Shown one piece after another: positions 1 through 5,030 of a stretch of DNA of 5,464 bases; position 1 is the first letter of the stretch; the number at the start of each line of letters is the position of its first letter. Under the pieces are notes generated by a model. The model made no database searches. It worked only from the letters and a program-made list of their open reading frames with translations, and had not been told where the DNA came from. Source of the stretch: an uncultured Verrucomicrobiota bacterium. GTDB lineage: Bacteria > Verrucomicrobiota > Verrucomicrobiia > Limisphaerales > UBA9464. The position numbers and the translations under genes were made by a program. Location of the stretch: contig CAIYXO010000212.1 of NCBI GenBank assembly GCA_903930165.1, forward strand, positions 1 through 5,464. Direction: 5' to 3'.

Positions 1-579
1 GAGCCTGTGGATGAACAGGCCCTTGGCGAAGGCCCCGCCCTGGTTCCGGTCGGGCTCGATCACGAAGGGGACGTTGGGGGCGAGGACGACGCGGTGTTCC
101 GGGGTGAGAACGCCGGTCCGGAAGGTGATGGACGAGATGTGTCCCTCCCCGGTGGCCCGCAGGCTCAGGATGAAGCGCAGGGACCCCGGCTCGAGGCCGG
201 ACTGGTCGGGATGGGGGACGATGGACGGGTTGAAGAGGGCCGCCGACTCGATGGCGTACTCGTTTGTGAAGTAGGCCCCGATGAGAAGCTGACGGCCCGT
301 GGACGGGGCGGCCCCCGGGGGCAGGTGGATGCTCACCTGGTCGAAGCGGTGCCGGAAGGTCACCTCGACGTCGCGGTGCCGGTCGGCGAAGCCGCCGAGC
401 ACGCGTCGCAGCGACCGGGTCGCCTCCTCCTCGGTCATCGCCATGACCCGCGCGACGATGCGCCGCGAGATCTCGTCGCTGGACGGCCGGAAGGGGCGTG
501 TGAGGACGCGGGAGCGGTCGGGAAGGAGGGTGGGGCCGATGCGCCGGGCCTGGAGCGCGGTGGGAGGGGTCGACGTCAT
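1..579 (-). CDS. GH130 family glycoside phosphorylase/hydrolase, N-terminal part (gene runs off left edge)
   Basis: The minus-strand frame from the ATG at 577-579 is open for 193 codons to the window edge, so the C-terminus is missing; family members of this type are usually near 480-500 residues. Motifs seen are RVLTRPF (residues 24-30), LLIGAYFTNEYAIESAALFNPS (98-119, given as landmarks around FNPS), a PHPDQSG stretch (122-128), LRFILSLRATGEGHISSI (134-151) and a VIEPDRNQGG stretch (173-182). These match long GH130 proteins annotated as mannosylglucose or mannooligosaccharide phosphorylase-like. GH130 enzymes act on beta-linked mannosides, usually by phosphate-dependent inverting cleavage that releases mannose 1-phosphate. 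The substrate cannot be fixed from this fragment. No signal peptide is seen, so it is probably cytoplasmic. The start overlaps the stop of the upstream glycosyltransferase by 4 bp (ATGA), and no SD precedes it, which fits translational coupling. Family call is firm; exact reaction is inferred. Confidence 0.9.
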   Translation of the reverse strand, partial: MTSTPPTALQARRIGPTLLPDRSRVLTRPFRPSSDEISRRIVARVMAMTEEEATRSLRRVLGGFADRHRDVEVTFRHRFDQVSIHLPPGAAPSTGRQLLIGAYFTNEYAIESAALFNPSIVPHPDQSGLEPGSLRFILSLRATGEGHISSITFRTGVLTPEHRVVLAPNVPFVIEPDRNQGGAFAKGLFIHRL

Positions 580-2885
580 GGTTGCGGGTGGTTGGACGTG
601 GGCCATCCGACGGCCGGTTCCCGGAAGCTGGTCAGGGAGTTCCGGAGCGCCTGCATCTCGGCGAGTGCGGTCAGGAAGGCCAGGGTGGATTCCGCCCCCT
701 GGTTCTGGCTCAGGCGGTCCATGTGCAACCCGTCGCGGCAGCCACCGGTCGTTGCGTCGTAGACGGCGAGCCCGAGGTCGTTGCGGCCGAGGAACCATTC
801 GAAGGCGCGCCTCGCCTCGCCGAGCCAGAACGGGTCGGGCCTGGTGTGGTAGGCGGCGATGCACGCCGAGACCGTGACCTGGGCCTCGATCGGCTGCTGG
901 TCGAACTGCGCGCGCTCGCCGCCCCGGCGGAAGAAGCCGTTCGAGCCGACGGGCCGGAACGCGCCGGATTCCGATGTCTGCACGCCGACCAGCCATTTCA
1001 GCGTGCTGAGTCCGAGTTCCACCATCGGCTCGTTGCCGAGGCTGCGTCCGCTCAGGATCAGGGAATGGGGCAGGCGGGCGTTGGCGTAGGAGACCTTCTC
1101 CTCGAACCAGGGCCACTCCCCCGAGGCGGCGTCCGCGTGGCGCTGGAGGAGGCGGTCGGTAAGGATGTCCCGGATCCGTCCCGCCCTGCGGTCGCCCTCG
1201 AACCGCCTCAGGTACTCGTCGATGCCGATGAGCGTGGAGGCCCAGGCCCGCGGCGAAGTGAACCCGGCGGCCACGGGGAGCGCCCGCTCGAAGAGCTCGC
1301 CGGCGAGCATCCGGAAGCTGTCGTGCCCGGCCTCCGACACACAGAGCCCGAGCGCCCAGAGCGCATGGCCATGGCAGTCCTCCGACCCGACCTCCTCGAG
1401 CCAGTTGCGTCCGAACCCCATGAAGTTGCGGAACCGTTCCCGCCGCCTGTCGAAGGCGTGGTTGAGGAAGGCCATGTAGGTCGCGAGATGCGCGTCCAGC
1501 GGACCCGAACGGTGGCCGAGCCTCCTCAGCATCAGTGCGAGGACCAGCGCGCGCGAGTTGTCGTCCGTGCAGTATCCTTCCGAGAAGTTCGGCACCGTGA
1601 AGCTCGCGTGCTGGAAGATCCCGGTCGAGTCGCCCATCCGGAACAGGTGGTCCAGCTTCAGCTCCGGAAGCTGGCCCGGCGTCTCGTCGAGGGTGCGGAT
1701 CGGGGAGAAGCGGCGGCCGACGAAGCTGTGGTCCTGCCGCGCCTGCTCGAACGAGCGCACATAGTGTTGTGCCGCCCGGCTCCAGACCATCTCACGGCCC
1801 AGCAGGTAGGCGTTCTTCCGCATGGAGTGCCGCATGGCGTCCTCCCGCAGGAGGTCGCGGACCGCCGACGCGATGGCCGGCGCGTCGCGGAAAGGCACCA
1901 GGCGTCCGCGGTCGCCCGCCAGCAGTTCCATCGCATGCCAATACGGCGTCGAGACGACCGCGTTCCCTGCGCCGAAGGCGTAGGCGAGCGTGCCCGAGGT
2001 GATCTGGGCCTCCGTGAGGTACGGTGTGAGGTAGATGTCCGCCGCCCCGATGAAGCGCATCAGTTCCTCCAGTTCGACGAACCGGTTGAAGAACACCACG
2101 TGCCGCTGCACCCCGAGGTCCTTGGCCAGCCGCGCGAGGTCCAGACGGTAGGCCTCGCCCTCGTTGCGCAGCAGGTTCGGATGGGTCTGGCCGAGGACGA
2201 TGTACACAACCCCGGGGAATTCCTGGACGATCTCCGGCAGGGCCCTGAGGGCGAACTCGATTCCCTTGTTGGGAGACAACAGGCCGAAGGTCAGCAGCAC
2301 CTGGCGCCCGACGACCCCGAACTCGTCCTTGAAGAAGTTCGGGTCGGCGAAGGGCGTCTCCGGGATCCCGTGCGCGATCAGGTCGACCATCGACGCCGGC
2401 GCGCCGTACACCTCCCGCAGGAACTCGGCGCCCTTCTCGGTCATCACCACCAGCCGTGTCGACAGCCGGATCAGCTCCCGCATCACCCGCCTCTGGTCCG
2501 GGTTCGGATCCTTCAGGACCGTGTGCAGCGTGGTGACGATCGGCATCTGCAGCTCCCGCAGCAGGGCCAGGAGATGGCTGCCCGCCGGCCCGCCGTAGAT
2601 GCCGAACTCATGCTGCACGCACACGACGTCCACGTCGGTGATGTTCAGGAAGTCCGCGGCGCGGAGGTACGACGGGAGGTCCTGTTCCGCGATCTCGAAC
2701 CGGACCTCCGGCGGATAGTCGTAGCCGCCGGACTGGTCGTTCACCGGGACGACCGGGCACTGCACCCCGGGATTCTCCCTCGCCACCGCGCATCGCAGGT
2801 CGGTGGTGAAGGTCGCCAGGCCGCATTTCCTCGGCAGGTAGTCGCCGAGGAACGCGATCCGCCGGATCGAGCTGGGTCGGTTCAC
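576..2885 (-). CDS. GT4-type glycosyltransferase fused to a C-terminal helical glycosidase-like domain
   Basis: This 769-residue protein starts at GTG (2883-2885). That is the only usable start, because the frame has a stop at 2976-2978 and no ATG/GTG/TTG between. Residues about 8-185 form the N-terminal Rossmann half (RIAFLGDYLPRKCGLATF at 9-26, QHEFGIYGG at 91-99, HG at 172-173). Residues about 195-350 form the nucleotide-sugar half (GLLSPNKGIE at 201-210 with Lys207, TEAQITSGT at 291-299 with Glu292). After a linker, residues about 405-745 are an all-helical region with acidic clusters (CTDDNSRA at 439-446, NWLEEVGSEDCHGHALW at 494-510, WPWFEEKVSYANARLPHSL at 591-609, FDQQPIEA at 661-668) that resembles an (alpha/alpha)6 barrel. 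No signal peptide or membrane helix is seen, so it is cytosolic. It probably transfers a sugar from a nucleotide donor; donor and acceptor are unknown. The second Glu of the usual EX7E motif is Leu300. It overlaps the GH130 gene by 4 bp. Confidence 0.92.
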   Translation of the reverse strand: MNRPSSIRRIAFLGDYLPRKCGLATFTTDLRCAVARENPGVQCPVVPVNDQSGGYDYPPEVRFEIAEQDLPSYLRAADFLNITDVDVVCVQHEFGIYGGPAGSHLLALLRELQMPIVTTLHTVLKDPNPDQRRVMRELIRLSTRLVVMTEKGAEFLREVYGAPASMVDLIAHGIPETPFADPNFFKDEFGVVGRQVLLTFGLLSPNKGIEFALRALPEIVQEFPGVVYIVLGQTHPNLLRNEGEAYRLDLARLAKDLGVQRHVVFFNRFVELEELMRFIGAADIYLTPYLTEAQITSGTLAYAFGAGNAVVSTPYWHAMELLAGDRGRLVPFRDAPAIASAVRDLLREDAMRHSMRKNAYLLGREMVWSRAAQHYVRSFEQARQDHSFVGRRFSPIRTLDETPGQLPELKLDHLFRMGDSTGIFQHASFTVPNFSEGYCTDDNSRALVLALMLRRLGHRSGPLDAHLATYMAFLNHAFDRRRERFRNFMGFGRNWLEEVGSEDCHGHALWALGLCVSEAGHDSFRMLAGELFERALPVAAGFTSPRAWASTLIGIDEYLRRFEGDRRAGRIRDILTDRLLQRHADAASGEWPWFEEKVSYANARLPHSLILSGRSLGNEPMVELGLSTLKWLVGVQTSESGAFRPVGSNGFFRRGGERAQFDQQPIEAQVTVSACIAAYHTRPDPFWLGEARRAFEWFLGRNDLGLAVYDATTGGCRDGLHMDRLSQNQGAESTLAFLTALAEMQALRNSLTSFREPAVGWPTSNHPQP

Positions 2886-2961
2886 CGGTGGGGGTGGGGA
2901 TGCCCTGTTGGATTCTGCATCGGAGTCGGCACGCTGCCCGACGACCTCGGTTCGCCTGGGC

Positions 2962-3168
2962 TCATCCGTCGCTCCTCAGACGCCAGGTGGCCACCACGCC
3001 ACCGACCAGCAGGACCACTCCTCCGGCCGAGATCCAGACCGCCTTGTCGGTCCGCGCGCCGTTCAGGAAGCGGGAGACCTCCGAGCTGAGGGAATCCATC
3101 GCGGCGACGCCGAATGTGACGAGGAGGATCCCTCCGGCGAAGAGGGCCGAAGACAGGGCTTTGTTCAT
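2962..3168 (-). CDS. DUF3185 family small two-helix membrane protein
   Basis: The 68-residue product starts at ATG 3166-3168. It has two hydrophobic helices, about residues 4-23 (ALSSALFAGGILLVTFGVAA) and 44-62. The loop between them contains DSLSSEVSRFLNG followed by TDKAVW (residues 25-46), which is the recognisable DUF3185 pattern of a Ser-rich, Phe/Gly loop ending in TDKxxW. Length matches the family. It is expected in the inner membrane with both ends on the same side. The function of DUF3185 is unknown; members often sit near other small stress or envelope genes, as here. No SD precedes the start (the bases are GATGCCCC). It ends 76 bp before the GTG of the glycosyltransferase and begins 57 bp after the Lmo0937-type gene, all co-oriented. 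Confidence 0.88.
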   Translation of the reverse strand: MNKALSSALFAGGILLVTFGVAAMDSLSSEVSRFLNGARTDKAVWISAGGVVLLVGGVVATWRLRSDG

Positions 3169-3225
3169 GGGGCATCGGATTCAGCGACCTGGATTCGTCC
3201 TGGAGCCAGACGATGGCTTCGGGTC

Positions 3226-3375
3226 CTAACCGCGTTTCCGGCCGGAGATGAACTCCACCAAGATCATCACCACGGCCACGACGAGAAGGATGTGGATGAA
3301 GCCGCCCACGGTGTAGGCGCTGACCAGGCCGAGCAGCCAGAGGACGACCAGGATGATGGCGATTGTGCGGAGCAT
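3226..3375 (-). CDS. Lmo0937 family small membrane protein (49 residues)
   Basis: Reading the minus strand from the ATG at 3373-3375 gives a 49-codon frame ending in TAG at 3226-3228. The protein begins MLRTIAIILVVLWLLGLV, continues SAYTVGGFIHILLVVAVV, and ends EFISGRKRG. This is the typical Lmo0937 layout: a first helix (about residues 4-19), a short turn with a TxGGxIHxLL motif (22-31), a second helix (about 26-42), and a basic tail. Length is normal for this family. The family has no established molecular role and is commonly found among general-stress or envelope genes. No SD is visible; the bases before the start are GAATCCCCG. It is co-oriented with the neighbours on both sides (66 bp after the 73-residue ORF, 57 bp before DUF3185). 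Confidence 0.9.
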   Translation of the reverse strand: MLRTIAIILVVLWLLGLVSAYTVGGFIHILLVVAVVMILVEFISGRKRG

Positions 3376-3441
3376 CGGGGATTCGGGGAGTGGTTTGCGG
3401 AAATGCTGCTGGGAGTGTGCAGGACGGGTTTCGATCGGAGG

Positions 3442-3663
3442 TTATGGCGTCTCGGAAGTCGGGTCCGTGGGGTAGCCCGGGTGGAGCCACTTGGGGTCCG
3501 CTTCCTTCGGTTCCCCCGTCGACGGGGCGGGCGATACGCCGGGCGCCGGGCCGCACTCCCATCCGATTGTAGTCCCGCCGTCCTGCTTGCGCGGGGTCCA
3601 GTAGGCCGGTTCCTCGGTCGCTGCCGCTGCGGCTTCGTCGTGCTTGGGATCGGTTGGGGTCAT
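3442..3663 (-). CDS. Hypothetical 73-residue hydrophilic, Pro-rich protein
   Basis: I do not recognise this family. The frame runs from ATG 3661-3663 to TAA 3442-3444. It encodes a soluble, Pro/Glu/Thr-rich protein with an acidic Ala/Glu N-terminal stretch (residues 8-18), a central YWTPRKQDGGTTIGWECG segment (21-38) holding the only Cys, and a C-terminal WLHPGYPTDP (59-68). No signal peptide or membrane helix is seen. About four fifths of its codons end in G or C, the same bias as the neighbouring genes, and it is co-oriented and evenly spaced with them, which argues that it is real. Against this, there is no SD (the bases before ATG are GACATCCCC) and no family match from memory. The aromatic/Gly segment suggests a short conserved core with disordered ends. 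Confidence 0.55.
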   Translation of the reverse strand: MTPTDPKHDEAAAAATEEPAYWTPRKQDGGTTIGWECGPAPGVSPAPSTGEPKEADPKWLHPGYPTDPTSETP

Positions 3664-3864
3664 GGGGATGTCCGTGTCGGCAACACCTGCGATCCTTCGG
3701 TGTTCAGGGTCGGCGGCCCATACGGTGAAACCCGAACCTCCCGCCGCTTTCGTGTCCGGGGGACTCGGGACATCGGCGTTCCGCCTTCCGCGGCCGGACG
3801 TCGGTTTGGCCGGGACGGCCTGCCGGGAAGGGGATTACAGCGCCTGACGGCACTCGCTACTCGC
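3664..3864. other. Intergenic stretch between the PRC-barrel gene and the 73-residue gene
   Basis: About 200 bp without a convincing gene. Just downstream of the PRC-barrel stop there is a GCGAGT-A-GCGAGT direct repeat (minus strand, within 3852-3864). A short hairpin GGCCG-GGA-CGGCC lies at 3808-3820, about 45 bp past the stop, and has no T tract, so a classical intrinsic terminator is not supported. The region could hold the promoter for the small-gene run. I see no convincing -35/-10 pair. Confidence 0.4.
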
Positions 3865-4533
3865 CTACTTGGCGGCCGCAGTCTGGTTCTCGGGCGTCCG
3901 CTGGATGTCAGCGAGCGTGAGCTTCACGAAGAGCTTGGACTCGTCGTAGCAGACGCGGTCGATCTGGCCGGGAGCGATGTGGATCTCCTTGCCGGAGTAC
4001 CATCGACCCGTTTCGACCACGACGTTGCGGATGACCCAGGTCCGGATGTCCACCATGAACCCGCTGACCGAACCGATCGCCCCGTCGGACGCCTCGATCT
4101 TGTATCCGATGATCGCCTTGGTGCTGCGGAGATGCGCGTCGTCACGCTGGTTGTGGCCGTGGTGCTTGGCCGAGGTGCCGGGCGGGCCCTGTTCCGGTGT
4201 GGGTTGGGTCTCCCAGTAGAAGGGAAAGCCGTAGTAGTTGTGATAGTCCTCCTCGTGCTGACGGGAGACGGGGCGGTGTGTCGTGATGGACGGGCTGTCC
4301 TCGATCCGCTTCCGGGACAGGTTCACGTGAAGGACCTTCGCCGCGGCGTCGAGCCGTCCGAACGCCCGCGGCGAAAGCAGGACCTGGCGGTCGCTGAGCC
4401 AGGTGCCGGTTTCGGCGACGACGTACCGGATCAACCACGACTTGTCGTCGAAGTAGAAGTCCTTGACCTCGCCGATCTCGCCGTCGGTGGCGGCCAGCTT
4501 GTGTCCGTAAAGTTCCTGGGAGTTGTGTAACAT
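3865..4533 (-). CDS. Tandem PRC-barrel domain protein (222 residues)
   Basis: The protein starts at ATG 4531-4533, preceded by GAAAGG six bases upstream, the best SD-like site in the window. It contains two copies of the PRC-barrel fold: residues about 8-78 (LYGHKLAATDGEIGEVKDF, then WLIRYVVAETGTWLSDRQVL) and about 140-213 (IIGYKIEASDGAIGSVSGF, then WVIRNVVVETGRWYSGKEI). The repeats align without large gaps, showing internal duplication. The linker (about 92-136) is rich in His, Tyr and Pro (HEEDYHNYYG, KHHGHNQ). There is no signal peptide or membrane helix. PRC-barrel domains occur in photosynthetic reaction-centre H subunits, in RimM, and in many stand-alone bacterial proteins of unknown or stress-related role, where they probably mediate protein contacts. 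It is the first gene of the minus-strand run, and its upstream region faces the divergent adaptor gene. Confidence 0.93.
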   Translation of the reverse strand: MLHNSQELYGHKLAATDGEIGEVKDFYFDDKSWLIRYVVAETGTWLSDRQVLLSPRAFGRLDAAAKVLHVNLSRKRIEDSPSITTHRPVSRQHEEDYHNYYGFPFYWETQPTPEQGPPGTSAKHHGHNQRDDAHLRSTKAIIGYKIEASDGAIGSVSGFMVDIRTWVIRNVVVETGRWYSGKEIHIAPGQIDRVCYDESKLFVKLTLADIQRTPENQTAAAK

Positions 4534-4539
4534 GATGCG

Positions 4540-4545
4540 CCTTTC
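4540..4545 (-). promoter_or_regulatory. Shine-Dalgarno-like site of the PRC-barrel gene
   Basis: GAAAGG on the minus strand, with six bases between it and the ATG at 4533. It supports this start. It stands out because the other minus-strand genes have C-rich sequence at this position. Confidence 0.55.
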
Positions 4546-4587
4546 GTTGGCGGGTCCTCCGTCGACCCCACCATGGCGGCGTGGCTT

Positions 4588-4618
4588 GGGGGACCCCCTT
4601 CGAACCGGTGATGCCGGT
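4588..4618. repeat. Two adjacent short dyads upstream of the PRC-barrel gene
   Basis: GGGGGACCCCC (4588-4598) is a perfect dyad around a single central base. ACCGG-TGATG-CCGGT (4604-4618) is a second dyad with a 5-base spacer. They lie 55-85 bp upstream of the PRC-barrel ATG, a position suited to an operator. Short G/C dyads arise often by chance in DNA this rich in GC. Confidence 0.25.
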
Positions 4619-4666
4619 CCAAGGTCGAGATTCAGTGCTCTCTCGCTTGCGGCACATGGGGTGAAT

Positions 4667-4686
4667 CCCGACCCGTCACGGTCGGG
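4667..4686. repeat. Perfect 7-bp inverted repeat with 6-base loop
   Basis: CCCGACC (4667-4673), CGTCAC loop, GGTCGGG (4680-4686). The stem is strong in RNA on either strand. No T-run follows on either side, so an intrinsic terminator is unlikely; a protein-binding site or 5' leader hairpin is possible. Confidence 0.4.
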
Positions 4687-4844
4687 TTCCCTCGGGTCAC
4701 CTTCTGGAATGGAGGATGGGGAGAAGGCCCCATGGCCCGTTGTGTCGTCCTGGCATCAGGTTGTCTGCGAACCGGATCCCCGGGCCGCCTCCCATTCGCC
4801 GGCACCGGGTTGTCCGGCCGCACCGGTCCGCCGTTTCACCATCC

Positions 4845-5030
4845 ATGCGCCCCATCCAGTGTCCGACCCCGATCCAGGCCCCGGGACCCGGAGGCTTCCG
4901 TGGTTTCCTTGGACACGGCATCGACCCGCTCCGCCGTCGACGACCGGTGGTCGTCACCACCATCGACGTGCCGGCGGTGCTCGACGCGCTCCGTGCGGCG
5001 TTTCCTCCCCGGGTGGCCCATGACTTCTGA
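4845..5030 (+). CDS. Possible 61-residue ORF ahead of the adaptor gene
   Basis: The frame opens at ATG 4845 and stops at TGA 5028-5030, overlapping the 5020 start of the adaptor by 11 bp. I recognise no family. The first half is Pro/Gly/Arg-rich (PTPIQAPGPGGFRGF). The second half reads like a real protein (VVVTTIDVPAVLDALRAAF, about residues 35-53), and nearly every codon there ends in G or C, more so than the other two frames. There is no SD, and the composition of the first half is typical of spurious frames. It may be a small leader gene coupled to the adaptor, the tail of a decayed gene, or chance. Confidence 0.22.
   Translation: MRPIQCPTPIQAPGPGGFRGFLGHGIDPLRRRRPVVVTTIDVPAVLDALRAAFPPRVAHDF
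4935..4968 (+). repeat. Nested, mutually exclusive hairpins in the adaptor leader
   Basis: One hairpin is GACGACC (4939-4945), GGT loop, GGTCGTC (4949-4955). The alternative uses GGTGGT (4946-4951), CGTC loop, ACCACC (4956-4961), extended by CGTCGA (4935-4940) pairing with TCGACG (4963-4968) across an asymmetric internal loop. The two cannot form together. They end about 50 bp before the 5020 start and about 145 bp before the 5113 start of the adaptor. No Rho-independent terminator tract follows, so an attenuator is speculative. Confidence 0.25.

Larger units (their letters stand above)
4534..4844. other. Divergent intergenic region between the PRC-barrel and adaptor genes
   Basis: About 310 bp with no gene I can support on either strand. 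It should contain the promoters for the leftward PRC-barrel gene and probably the rightward adaptor gene. Visible structure consists of the odd dyad GGGGGACCCCC (4588-4598), ACCGG-N5-CCGGT (4604-4618), and the hairpin CCCGACC-N6-GGTCGGG (4667-4686). Frames crossing the region are Arg/Pro-rich and look like GC-driven chance openings. No clear sigma-70 promoter is visible. Confidence 0.5.

Noticed and set aside
582..3089. Plus-strand open frame of 835 codons antisense to the glycosyltransferase
   Set aside because: It lies opposite a gene with clear GT4 motifs, and its product is a low-complexity Arg/Glu/Val/Pro-rich sequence with no fold signature. Long antisense openings are expected in DNA with such high G+C at third codon positions.
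2882..3562. Minus-strand 226-codon frame overlapping the DUF3185, Lmo0937 and 73-residue genes
   Set aside because: It reads through three better-supported genes in a different frame and is Pro/Arg/Gly-rich with no domain.
3660..3773. Minus-strand 37-codon frame whose stop overlaps the start of the 73-residue gene (ATGA)
   Set aside because: The overlap is suggestive, but the product is short, Arg/Pro-rich and featureless, with no SD and poor third-position G/C bias.
3808..3820. Hairpin GGCCG-GGA-CGGCC as a terminator for the PRC-barrel gene
   Set aside because: The stem is only 5 bp and no T tract follows on the minus strand. Such stems are common by chance at this base composition.
2908..4530. 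Plus-strand open frame of 540 codons opposite four minus-strand genes
   Set aside because: It spans several independent recognised genes and their gaps. Its sequence is Arg/Gly/Val/Asp-rich with no motif, consistent with a shadow.
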